This document shows positions 36,071 through 44,155 of a DNA stretch of 64,000 bases, one piece after another. Source of the stretch: Halorubrum depositum (GTDB lineage Archaea; Halobacteriota; Halobacteria; Halobacteriales; Haloferacaceae). Location of the stretch: positions 496,001 through 560,000 of the forward strand of contig NZ_VCNM01000001.1 in NCBI RefSeq assembly GCF_007671725.1, in the 5' to 3' direction. Within the stretch, counting starts at the first letter, position 1; each line of letters begins with the position of its first letter. The position numbers were made by a program, and so were the translations under genes. A model generated the notes under the pieces. The model made no database searches, was not told where the DNA came from, and saw nothing but the letters and a program-made list of their open reading frames with translations.

Positions 36071-37234
36071 ATGGACGAGGCGGCGGTGTTCGACCGCGTG
36101 GTGACCGCGCTCGACGAGCGGAACTACGAGCCGCTGGTGCACGTGCCGGAGGCCCACAGCGAGACGTACGCGGACGTGCTCGACCGGTGTCGCCGCCACG
36201 AGATCTCGATTCGGAGGCGGTACCCGGACGTGCTCGGCTTCACCGACGCGGACCGCGTGTTCGCGATCGAGGTGAAGGGGTCGACGAACCTCCTCCGCGG
36301 CATCGGGCAGGCGATGACGTACCAGCAGGGCGCGCACGTCTCGTACCTCGCGGGCGACGGTGAGGCCGTCGCGCCCCACGCGAACCTGCTCCGGTCGAAG
36401 GGGGTCGGCGTCATCGGCGTCGACGGCGACGGGGCGACCTCGTGGAGCGACCCGCCGAGCGCGGAGTCGGCCGAGGAGGTCGCCGACGTCGAGGGGCAGC
36501 TGTCCATCCGGCTCCGCGGAAACGCGTTCGGCGGCGACGTCACGACGCTGAGCCTCGCGCAGCCGCTGAACTACCTCGCGCCGGTCGTCGCCCTCGACCG
36601 GTACGGGCCGCTCGCGCGCGACGAGCTCGTCGACGTCATCGCCGACGAGTACGGGTTCGGCGCCGGGGACGAGACCGTCGCGAGCGCGCGGACGCTCGGA
36701 CTCCTCGCGCTCGGCTCGCCGCACGCGCTGACCTCCCAGGGCGAGCTGGCCGCGACGGTGCTCCGCGGGTACGGGGTCGAGGACCTCGACGACCTCCGCC
36801 TGACGAAGCGGGACGTGACCGGGAAGACGGTCGCCGAGGTCCACCCGCCGCTCGCGGTGCTCCTCCGGAACTCGTTTTCCCGGCACCCGGAGTTCGGCCT
36901 GCTGCTCGACGCGCTCCGCAAGGAGGGGCCGCGCGTGCAGTTCCTCGACCTCGTCGAGCGGCTGGTCCGCGAGTACCCGAACGTCTTCCTGAGCGCGTTC
37001 TGCACGACGCGGGGCGCCGCTCGCGCCCGAGAGCTGATCGAGCGAGGGAAGACCGCGCGCCTCTATCGCGACCCGTCGGTCTGGCGGGACGTGATCCGCA
37101 ACAACGTCCTCTTCAACTTCGTCCAGCAGCTGAAACACGTCGGCGTGCTCGCTCCGGAGACGCGGAGCCACAGCGGGGCGATAGACGAGTACGACCCCGA
37201 CGAGAAGCCGTGGATCGTCGCCGATCTCGGGTAG
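36071..37234 (+). CDS. Orphan PD-(D/E)XK nuclease-like protein
   Basis: A 387-residue soluble protein of a family I do not recognise by name. Its N-terminal part has the restriction-endonuclease-fold signature: Pro52-Asp53 (RRRYPDVLGF), Glu67-Val-Lys69 (FAIEVKG) and Gln80-x3-Tyr84 (GQAMTYQQG), the QxxxY motif of RecB-type nucleases. The C-terminal two thirds is helical with a possible winged-helix segment around 190-250. No methyltransferase or other restriction partner is adjacent; the neighbours are the decay zone and the E1 operon. Possible roles are DNA repair or defence. Start ATG 36071 is the first in frame. Confidence 0.65.
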   Translation: MDEAAVFDRVVTALDERNYEPLVHVPEAHSETYADVLDRCRRHEISIRRRYPDVLGFTDADRVFAIEVKGSTNLLRGIGQAMTYQQGAHVSYLAGDGEAVAPHANLLRSKGVGVIGVDGDGATSWSDPPSAESAEEVADVEGQLSIRLRGNAFGGDVTTLSLAQPLNYLAPVVALDRYGPLARDELVDVIADEYGFGAGDETVASARTLGLLALGSPHALTSQGELAATVLRGYGVEDLDDLRLTKRDVTGKTVAEVHPPLAVLLRNSFSRHPEFGLLLDALRKEGPRVQFLDLVERLVREYPNVFLSAFCTTRGAARARELIERGKTARLYRDPSVWRDVIRNNVLFNFVQQLKHVGVLAPETRSHSGAIDEYDPDEKPWIVADLG

Positions 37235-37368
37235 GCGCCGGAGACTCCGATCGGGAACAGCGGCAACGCGACCGGAAGGTGACCCGCCGATGGCGAGTGT
37301 GCTCCGGATATGTCGTTCGGATGCCACCAGAAGTATCTAATATTATTAACCGTGTACATTACTGTGGC

Positions 37369-38415
37369 ATGGTATCAGTAGGCAAGATGCGCGAGCTGTA
37401 CGCCGACATGGTAACGGCGCGGTACTACGAGGAACGCCTCCAGGAGGAGTACCTGGAGGGGAAACAGCCGGCGTTCGACATCTCCGCGGGGCCGATTCCC
37501 GGGGAGCTCCACCTCGCGGCGGGTCAGGAGGCGGCCGCCGCGGGCGTCTGTCACCACCTTCGACCGGACGACACCGTAACGGCGCCGCATCGGCCCCATC
37601 ACGTCGCCATCGCGAAGGGCGTCGACCTGAAGCGGATGACCGCCGAGATCTTCGGGCGGAAGACGGGCCTCGGGAAGGGCAAAGGCGGGCACATGCACCT
37701 GTTCGACCCCGACGTGAACTTCGCGTGTAGCGGGATCATCGCCGAGGGGTGTCCGCCGGCGGCCGGGGCGGCGTTGGCGGCCAAAAAGCGGAACGAGGAC
37801 GCCGTCGCGGTCGCGTTCCTCGGCGAGGGGGCGATCGACCAGGGGGCGTTCCTCGAGTCGCTGAACTTCGCGAGCGTCCACGACCTGCCGGTCGTGTTCG
37901 TCGTCGAGGACAACGACTGGGCGATCAGCATGCCCAAAGAGCGCGTCACCGACGTGGAGGACGGGTCCGATCGGGCGGCCGGGTTCGACATGCCCGGCGT
38001 TCGCGTCGACCGTGACGACGCCCTCGCCGTCTACGAGGCGGCCGGCGAGGCGGTCGGGCGTGCGCGGGATCGGAACGGACCGACGCTCCTGGAGGTGCAG
38101 GTCCACCGCCGGATGGGCCACTTCATGGGCGATCCGCAGGCGTATCGGTCCGACGAGGACGAGGAGGCCGCGCTCGCCCGCGACTCGATCGACAGGCTCG
38201 AATCGGAGCTTCGGGACCACGGCGTCGACGATGACGGGCTCGCGGGGATCCGGGAGGACGCGGAGGCGCGGGTCGAGGAGGCGATCGCGTGGGCGAAAGA
38301 GCAGCCGCAGCCCGCCCCCGAAGATGCCCACGACGACGTGTTCGTGAACCCGCCCTCGGGCGTGACGACGGACGAACCGGAGTTCGAGCTCGCGGAGGTG
38401 AACGGCGATGAGTGA
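37369..38415 (+). CDS. 2-oxoacid dehydrogenase E1 component, alpha subunit
   Basis: A 348-residue ThDP enzyme subunit: GELHLAAGQEAAAAG, PHRPHHVAIAKG, GLGKGKGGHMHLF and the ThDP-metal block GEGAIDQGAFLESLNFAS...VEDN. It decarboxylates pyruvate, acetoin or a branched-chain 2-oxo acid and passes the acyl group to a lipoyl arm. ATG 37369 is chosen because it follows an AT-rich promoter (AATATTATTAACCG, about 37339-37352) by roughly 25 nt; the frame extends upstream into the preceding gene. The beta gene overlaps its end by 8 nt. Confidence 0.9.
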   Translation: MVSVGKMRELYADMVTARYYEERLQEEYLEGKQPAFDISAGPIPGELHLAAGQEAAAAGVCHHLRPDDTVTAPHRPHHVAIAKGVDLKRMTAEIFGRKTGLGKGKGGHMHLFDPDVNFACSGIIAEGCPPAAGAALAAKKRNEDAVAVAFLGEGAIDQGAFLESLNFASVHDLPVVFVVEDNDWAISMPKERVTDVEDGSDRAAGFDMPGVRVDRDDALAVYEAAGEAVGRARDRNGPTLLEVQVHRRMGHFMGDPQAYRSDEDEEAALARDSIDRLESELRDHGVDDDGLAGIREDAEARVEEAIAWAKEQPQPAPEDAHDDVFVNPPSGVTTDEPEFELAEVNGDE

Positions 38416-39436
38416 GTCGGAGGGCGTCGTCGACCGCGAGCTGACGATGAGCCGCGCGATGGTCGAGTCGATCGCCCACGAGATGCGCGAGAACGAGGAG
38501 GTGTTCTACATGGGCGAGGACGTCGCCGACTACGGCGGCATCTTCGACAGCACCCAGGGGTTACTCGACGAGTTCGGTCGCGACCGGATCATGGACGTGC
38601 CGATAAGCGAGACCGCGTACCTCGGGGCGGCGGTCGGCGCCGCGCAGGAGGGGATGCGTCCGATCGCGGAGCTGATGTTCGCGGACTTCTTCGGCGTCGC
38701 GATGGACCAGATCTACAACCAGCTCGCGAAGAACACCTACATGAGCGGCGGCAACGTGAACGTGCCGCTCGTCCTCACGGCCGCCGTCGGCGGGACGTAC
38801 AACGACGCCGCCCAGCACTCGCAGACCCTCTACGGGACGTTCGCGCACGTTCCGGGACTGAAGCTCGTCGTGCCGTCGACCGCCTACGACGCGAAGGGGC
38901 TGATGCACAACGCGATCCGCGACGACGACCCGGTGATGTACCTGTTCCACAAACGGCTGATGGGGATCGGCTGGATGCCCGCGCCGGACGGCCCGAAGAC
39001 GCCGGTCCCGGAGACGGACTACACCATCCCGTTCGGGTCGGCCGACGTCAAGCGCGAGGGCGACGACGTTACCGTGGTCACGCTCGGGCTCCACGTCCAC
39101 CGCGCGCTCGACGCGGCGGAGTCGCTCGCGGCGGAGGGGATCGACGCGGAGGTCGTCGACCTCCGGAGCCTGGTCCCGCTCGACACCGAGACGGTCCTCG
39201 AGTCGGTCCGGAAGACCGGGCGGCTCGTCGTCGTCGACGAGGATTACCGGTCGTTCGGCGTCACCGGAGAGATCATCGCGCGGGTCGCCGACCGCGACCT
39301 CGACGCGCTCGACGCCGTCGAGCGGGTGGCCGTTCCCGACGTGCCGATCCCGTACGCCCGCCCGATGGAGAACGAGGTGATCCCGGACGCCGACGACATC
39401 GAGGAGCGCGTTCGAGCGGTCCTGTCCGCAGAATGA
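38408..39436 (+). CDS. 2-oxoacid dehydrogenase E1 component, beta subunit
   Basis: A 342-residue transketolase-like subunit with EEVFYMGEDVADYGGIF, the conserved GAAVGAAQEGMRPIAELMFADF segment and a C-terminal transketolase domain (LVVVDEDYRSFGVTGEI). It forms an alpha2-beta2 tetramer with the upstream subunit. Overlap of 8 nt with alpha and 4 nt with the lipoyl gene shows a tightly coupled operon. Acetoin- or branched-chain-type is more likely than the main pyruvate complex because E2 and E3 are missing. Confidence 0.9.
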   Translation: MSESEGVVDRELTMSRAMVESIAHEMRENEEVFYMGEDVADYGGIFDSTQGLLDEFGRDRIMDVPISETAYLGAAVGAAQEGMRPIAELMFADFFGVAMDQIYNQLAKNTYMSGGNVNVPLVLTAAVGGTYNDAAQHSQTLYGTFAHVPGLKLVVPSTAYDAKGLMHNAIRDDDPVMYLFHKRLMGIGWMPAPDGPKTPVPETDYTIPFGSADVKREGDDVTVVTLGLHVHRALDAAESLAAEGIDAEVVDLRSLVPLDTETVLESVRKTGRLVVVDEDYRSFGVTGEIIARVADRDLDALDAVERVAVPDVPIPYARPMENEVIPDADDIEERVRAVLSAE

Positions 39437-39720
39437 GCGGACGACGACTGGCGGCCGACGGCGGCTCCGGGATGCGGGTCGCGGTCCGCGCGACCGGCGA
39501 CTGGGAGGCCGACGTCGACGAGACCGAGGGGATCCTCGTCGACTGGTTCGCCCGCGAAGGCCGGGCGGTCGAGGCCGGCGACACGCTGTGTGAGATACAG
39601 GTCGAGAAAGTGAGCGTCGACATTCCCGCGCCCGTGGCGGGGACTCTCGACGAGATCGTCGTGGGCGAGGACGACGAGTTCGAGATCGGCGACACGCTCG
39701 GGTGGATCCGGACCGAGTGA
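39433..39720 (+). CDS. Free-standing lipoyl-domain protein
   Basis: A 95-residue single lipoyl domain: EGILVDWFAREGRAVEAGDTL, the lipoylation hairpin with Lys59 in VEKVSVDIPAPV, and DEFEIGDTLGWI. There is no peripheral-subunit-binding or acyltransferase domain. It overlaps the E1 beta stop by 4 nt (ATGA). It may be the mobile acyl carrier of this E1, with acyl transfer done by an E2 encoded elsewhere. ATG 39472 (residue 14) is an alternative start. Confidence 0.85.
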   Translation: MSGRRLAADGGSGMRVAVRATGDWEADVDETEGILVDWFAREGRAVEAGDTLCEIQVEKVSVDIPAPVAGTLDEIVVGEDDEFEIGDTLGWIRTE

Positions 39721-39745
39721 CGGCTCGCCTCCCCCGTCCGCCCGA

Positions 39746-40198
39746 TTACCGGGGCTCCGAGGCGGAAGAATCCAGATACCGGCCGAACAGCAGCGGAGAA
39801 ACGAGCAGCGCGAGCGGGACGGCGATCCAGACCTGCCCCGCGAGCACGTCGTACTGGCCGAGCGTGACCGAAACCGGCGTGCCCTCGGCCCACCCGACGA
39901 CGAACTCGAACCCGACGGTGAGCATCGTCCACAGGACGCCGACACCGATCAGTTCGATCCGTCCGTACTCGGTCGGGGTCCGCGAGAAGTAGGCGAACGA
40001 GACGAGGAGTATCGCGGCGACGAGGAGCGCGGTGCTCGCCACGTGCCCGGGGTAGTCGCCGATTCTGGGGATTAGAACGAGTTCTCGAAAGACGCCGTTG
40101 ACGACGGCGACGACCGCCATCACCGCCCAGACCCCAAGCGGGTACAGGAACGCGTGCGGCCGAATCGATCCCGTCTCCGATCCGGGCGTGAGTCTCAT
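39746..40198 (-). CDS. Polytopic membrane protein of unknown function
   Basis: A 150-residue protein with four hydrophobic segments (about 17-38, 52-72, 82-103 and 115-140) and conserved-looking polar residues inside (FRELVLIP, FEFVVGWAEG). I do not recognise the family. I start at complement 40196-40198 (MRLTPG), since the longer frame overlaps the 3' end of the threonine synthase-like gene. It is convergent with the E1-lipoyl operon and downstream of the threonine synthase-like gene, 58 nt away. Confidence 0.65.
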   Translation of the reverse strand: MRLTPGSETGSIRPHAFLYPLGVWAVMAVVAVVNGVFRELVLIPRIGDYPGHVASTALLVAAILLVSFAYFSRTPTEYGRIELIGVGVLWTMLTVGFEFVVGWAEGTPVSVTLGQYDVLAGQVWIAVPLALLVSPLLFGRYLDSSASEPR

Positions 40199-40256
40199 CA
40201 GTCGGCGTTCGTACCGCGACGGGAAAAGCCGACTCGGAGATTCTCTACCGGCGGGA

Positions 40257-41465
40257 TCAGCGAACACCGAGCAGCGAGGCGAGCCGTTCCGGAAGCGCCG
40301 ACCGGTCCGTCCGCTCGGACGCCACCGACGCGTCGCCGGTCCCGAGCTCTTTGAATCCCGTCCCGGTCGGGACGAGGACGACGTCGTCGTCGGCGGCGAT
40401 CTCGCCGCGCTCGGACAGCCGGGTCGCGCCTGCGAGCGACGCCGCCGACGCCGGCTCGACGCAGAACCCGCCTTCGACGGCGAACCGGCACTGTGCGGCC
40501 CGAATCTCGTCGTCCGTGACCGAGACGACGGCGCCGCCGGTGTCGCGGACCGCCGCGAGCGTGCGACCCCCGCTCGGCGGGTCCGGGTTCCCGATCGAGT
40601 GCGCGATCGTCTCGCCGGTTTCGTCGGGCGCGAGGGGCGTCGGGTCGGTCGCGCCCGACTCGAACGCCCGCGTTATCGGGTCGGCCGCGGCGGTCTGGAC
40701 GGGGTACAGGCGAGGGGGCTCGTCGAGGAGTCCGGCGGCGTCGAGGTCGCGGATCCCGCGCCAGAGCCCCGAGGCGAACCCCCCGGAGCTCGTCGGCACC
40801 ACGATCGCGTCGGGGGCGTCGGGCGCGAACGCCTCGCAGATCTCGAACAGCGCGGTCGCGTACCCGCTTATCCGGGCCGGGGCGTCGCTGACGAGGAACC
40901 GGACTGGGAGCTCCTCGGACAGCGCGAGCGCGTCGCCGTAGAGGGCTCCGTAGTCGCCGTCGACCCGCACGATCGTCGGCTCGTACTGGCCGATGAGTTC
41001 CAGTCGGACAGGGGAGATGTCGTCGGGGACGAGGACGACGCACTCGCGGGCGAGGCTCGCGGCGTGGGCGGCGGTGCTCATCGCCATGTTGCCGTACGAG
41101 ACGGTGCCGACGGCGCCGTCCTCCGCGGCGATCGCGTGCGGGACGGCCACGGCGCTGCCCCGGTCCTTGTACGCGCCGGTCGGGTGTTCGCCCTCGTCTT
41201 TGACGTACACGCGACAGCCCGCGGCGGCGTCGAGCCCCTCGCTCCTGACCAGCGGGGTGCCGCCCGCGGCCCGAGCGACGCCGTCGGGCCGGTCGATCGG
41301 CAAGAGCGGCTCGTAGCGCCACGCGCCGTCGTACTCCCGGCAGTCCGCCCAGTCGAACGCCGCCGCGTCGGTCTCGAACCAGAGCGGCTCTCCGCAGTCG
41401 CACCGGACGCGGAGCGAGTCCTGATATCGTTCCTCACATCGGTAACACCGCAACGCGGGAGACAT
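40257..41465 (-). CDS. thrC: Threonine synthase-like PLP enzyme
   Basis: A 402-residue fold-type II PLP enzyme. An N-terminal zinc ribbon uses Cys7, Cys10, Cys22 and Cys24; the PLP Schiff-base Lys100 is in HPTGAYKDRG; the phosphate loop PTSSGG and C-terminal VLVPTGTGFKE are present. It converts O-phosphohomoserine to threonine, or may be one of the haloarchaeal paralogues with altered substrate. The gene is monocistronic or co-transcribed with the small membrane protein downstream. Confidence 0.82.
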   Translation of the reverse strand: MSPALRCYRCEERYQDSLRVRCDCGEPLWFETDAAAFDWADCREYDGAWRYEPLLPIDRPDGVARAAGGTPLVRSEGLDAAAGCRVYVKDEGEHPTGAYKDRGSAVAVPHAIAAEDGAVGTVSYGNMAMSTAAHAASLARECVVLVPDDISPVRLELIGQYEPTIVRVDGDYGALYGDALALSEELPVRFLVSDAPARISGYATALFEICEAFAPDAPDAIVVPTSSGGFASGLWRGIRDLDAAGLLDEPPRLYPVQTAAADPITRAFESGATDPTPLAPDETGETIAHSIGNPDPPSGGRTLAAVRDTGGAVVSVTDDEIRAAQCRFAVEGGFCVEPASAASLAGATRLSERGEIAADDDVVLVPTGTGFKELGTGDASVASERTDRSALPERLASLLGVR

Positions 41466-41630
41466 GGAGCGTCCTGCGGCGCGCGGTCACGTATACCCTC
41501 CGACCGCGCGGAGGCGCTCACCTATCGCGTCGCTCTCGTCGGACCGCCGAGCGGTACTGGTTCCCCGACCGCCGCCACGATCGCCGGCGAGCGCGCCCGG
41601 CACCAGCCTTTTCAGTATTCATCACGAAAA

Positions 41631-41921
41631 ATGAGCATGGACAGAGAGACGGCGATGACCGACGTCTGCGACCGCCAGTACCCCGTCGCGTTCGACACCG
41701 TCGTCGAGGAGTGCGACGAGGCCGTCGTCGAGTTCGCGAACGGCGAAACGATGCCGCTCGCGGAGATCCTCGGCGTGGTCGACGACGAGCCCGACGCCTT
41801 CCGGTCCGAGGCCGAACTGGAGGAGTTCGTCACCTCGCTGCTCCCGGAGGACGCGGTCGGGCGGAAGGGATACGACGACCGCGGGAGCGCCGCCACCGAG
41901 TCTGACGAGACCTCGTTTTAA
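41631..41921 (+). CDS. DUF5789 family small acidic protein
   Basis: A 96-residue protein whose core (YPVAFDTVVEECDEAVVEF ... LLPEDAVGRKGYDDRG) matches the haloarchaeal DUF5789 pattern. It is soluble and acidic. Function unknown. A TATA-like CCTTTTCAGTATTC lies about 25 nt before ATG 41631. In-frame ATGs at 41637 and 41655 are alternatives. Confidence 0.75.
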   Translation: MSMDRETAMTDVCDRQYPVAFDTVVEECDEAVVEFANGETMPLAEILGVVDDEPDAFRSEAELEEFVTSLLPEDAVGRKGYDDRGSAATESDETSF

Positions 41922-42062
41922 ACCCCGAGCCGGCCGGTAGTTGGTAACGGGCTACTCACTGGCGAAAACGGCTTCGGCCAGTCGCTTTCACGCGTCGTCG
42001 ACCGTTCGAGCTCGTCCGATCGGACGGGGGAGCGACAGGTCGGGGAACGCGCGGGCGACGGG

Positions 42063-42212
42063 CTACCGATGGGCACCAACACCGACGATCGCGCCACAGC
42101 CCGCACATTCGGAGACGACCAGCGGATCGGACGAGGAATGCTTCACGACGACGTCGTCGACTCCGCTCGGGCCACCGCACCGCGCACAGACGACCGGACG
42201 AGTGTCTCTCAT
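42063..42212 (-). CDS. 49-residue zinc-ribbon microprotein
   Basis: A small frame from complement ATG 42210-42212 to TAG 42063-42065. It has two CxxC pairs, Cys9-x2-Cys12 followed by GG, and Cys36-x2-Cys39 followed by G, separated by 23 residues: a standard single zinc ribbon. Codon use is typical of neighbouring genes. It is too short for usual ORF cut-offs. Haloarchaea encode many such zinc-finger microproteins; the role of this one is unknown. It is convergent with the DUF5789 gene. Confidence 0.7.
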   Translation of the reverse strand: MRDTRPVVCARCGGPSGVDDVVVKHSSSDPLVVSECAGCGAIVGVGAHR

Positions 42213-42371
42213 TTGGTGTTCAGTACTCCGCAGCGAGGTACGTCACCGACTCACATAACCGTATGGTATACCTTACTGCCAGGTGTTGTGGCCGTCGCGC
42301 CCGTGAGGTGATCCGGGCCGACATTGACTATTGGTACCAAGTATCATAATGTTGGGCGCCGAACACGAGGT

Positions 42372-43850
42372 ATGGACTGCGCTGCGATCGTCCGACGGAG
42401 TCGGAGCGCGGCGACGCGGCGGACATTCCGACGGCGAGTCAAACGACAGGCGGCGGCGCTCCGAGAGCGTCTCAAGGCCGGTGAATTCGACGGCGGATTT
42501 CGACTCGGGCTCGAGCTCGAAGGCTACACCGTCGACGGCGACGGCCGGCTCGCGGCCGCTCCCGAAACGGCGATGCCGTCGGTCTGTGAACGCGAGCTGG
42601 GGCGGCACAACGCCGAGTTGAACACGCCGGCGACGGCGTTCGATCCCGAGGGAGTCGCGCGACAGGCGGACTGTCTCACCGAGCGCGTAACCGCTGTCCG
42701 AGAGGCGTTCGCGGCCCGCGACCGGCGGTTCGTCACCGACGGGATCTGGACAGTCGGCCCCCCGGAGGGACCGTTGACGTATCTCTCCGCGACCGAAACG
42801 AAGGGGGGGTTCGAAGTGTCAGCGAACCTCTCGCCGGAAGACCGGTACTACGCGCTGGAGGCGGACATCACCACCCAGGGGTCGGTCGAGCTAGCGCTCC
42901 CCGGCTGCCGTCGGACGTTTCGAACGATCCTCGTCGAATCGTTAGCCGCCTCGCTACAGATCCACCTCCAGTCGCCGGTCGACGAGTTCGCACCGTACTT
43001 CAACGCGGCGCTGCGCACCGTCGGCCCGGTGGTGGCGCTGGCGGCGAACGCCCCGTTTCTCCCGCCCGAGCTGTACACCGACGCCGACAGGGAGACGGTG
43101 TTGTCCGCCGGGGTCGAGCTCCGACTCCCCGTGTTCGAGTCGATGAACGTCCGCGACCGGGGCAAGGTTCGGTTCCCCCGCGACATCGACTCCCCGGCGG
43201 ACGCAGTCGATCGCATCGTCGACGACCGACTGTGTGCACCGTACCTCCGCGAGTGGCGTACGGAAGAGCCCCGCAGGGGGTTCGAAGCCGACTACTGGGA
43301 GTTGCTCCACAAGCAGAGTACCTGCTGGCGATGGGTCCGCCCCGTGTTCGGCCCCGACGGGCCCCGGATCGAGTACCGACCGCTCGCCGCCCAACCGAGC
43401 GTGGCCGACGTCGTCGGGTTCCAGGCGCTCGTCGCCGGCCTGCTCCACGGCGTCGTCATCACCGATCACCCCCTGCTCGATCTTTCGTGGCGGGCCGCCC
43501 GAGAGTCGCTTTACGCGGCGAGCCGGGAGGGGTTCGACGCACCCCTCGCGTGGGTGACCCGCGACGGCGGCCGAACCGACGATCCGAGCGTTCTCTATTC
43601 GGATCTGTTCGCCCTGGCTCGCACCGGACTCCGCGACCGGGGACTGACGGACGCCCGCATCGACGATCTCCTCGATCCCGTCGAGCGCCGCTGGACGACC
43701 CGCACGACGCCGGCGACGTGGAAGCGAGACCGAGTGAGGGCGCGGCTCGACGACGGCGAGGATCTCGACACCGCCATCGCCGGGATGCAACGGGAGTACA
43801 TCCGGCAGGCCGGGAGCGGAGAGCCGTTCGTCCGCTGGTCGAGCCGGTGA
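42372..43850 (+). CDS. Glutamate-cysteine ligase-like (GCS2) carboxylate-amine ligase
   Basis: A 492-residue protein of the GCS2 glutamine-synthetase-like superfamily: [16 protein letters not shown] near 43-58, [10 protein letters not shown] near 85-94, and the later [17 protein letters not shown] and [12 protein letters not shown] blocks. Such enzymes ligate an amino group to a gamma- or alpha-carboxylate using ATP; the gamma-glutamylcysteine-forming GshA of haloarchaea is a relative. Substrate here is open. ATG 42372 has GAGGT 3-7 nt upstream and is preferred to the upstream ATG 42324, whose extension is unlike the family. Confidence 0.75.
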   Translation: MDCAAIVRRSRSAATRRTFRRRVKRQAAALRERLKAGEFDGGFRLGLELEGYTVDGDGRLAAAPETAMPSVCERELGRHNAELNTPATAFDPEGVARQADCLTERVTAVREAFAARDRRFVTDGIWTVGPPEGPLTYLSATETKGGFEVSANLSPEDRYYALEADITTQGSVELALPGCRRTFRTILVESLAASLQIHLQSPVDEFAPYFNAALRTVGPVVALAANAPFLPPELYTDADRETVLSAGVELRLPVFESMNVRDRGKVRFPRDIDSPADAVDRIVDDRLCAPYLREWRTEEPRRGFEADYWELLHKQSTCWRWVRPVFGPDGPRIEYRPLAAQPSVADVVGFQALVAGLLHGVVITDHPLLDLSWRAARESLYAASREGFDAPLAWVTRDGGRTDDPSVLYSDLFALARTGLRDRGLTDARIDDLLDPVERRWTTRTTPATWKRDRVRARLDDGEDLDTAIAGMQREYIRQAGSGEPFVRWSSR

Positions 43851-44047
43851 CTCGCGGCGGAAGTCGTCGGCGCGTCGGTGGTGGCCCCCGCTGCCGACGG
43901 GCCCGCGACAGCAGGTCAATCGACGTGTCGCGAGATCCGCCGGCGTCCTGTGGTCAGGGTCGCGCCTCACTCGACCATCGCCGTGCGTCGACCGTTCGAA
44001 CGGTTCTGACAGAACGTTTATTAGTAAGCGATCGGAAGCGAACGGCG

Positions 44048-44152
44048 GTGTCCCGTGAAAGTACAGTCGAAGGGGAGGACTTCGACGGAGAGACGATGAC
44101 GGATCGTCCTGTCATCGTGGGGATGGTCGCCGCTCCGACCCCGAACGGGTGA
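44048..44152 (+). CDS. Candidate 34-residue leaderless upstream ORF
   Basis: GTG 44048 lies 24-30 nt after a TATA-like TTTATTAG (44017-44024), the spacing of a haloarchaeal leaderless start. The frame ends at TGA 44152, 3 nt before the ATG of the membrane protein. The peptide (including MTDRPVIVGMVAAP) has no recognised family. It could couple translation of the next gene. Low support beyond position; the stretch 43851-44047 holds nothing else. Confidence 0.35.
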   Translation: MSRESTVEGEDFDGETMTDRPVIVGMVAAPTPNG

Positions 44153-44155
44153 GTC

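Noticed and set aside
36442-37368. Long N-terminal extension of the E1 alpha protein
   Set aside because: The upstream frame is an out-of-frame reading of the nuclease gene. ATG 37369 follows its own promoter and gives the normal family length.
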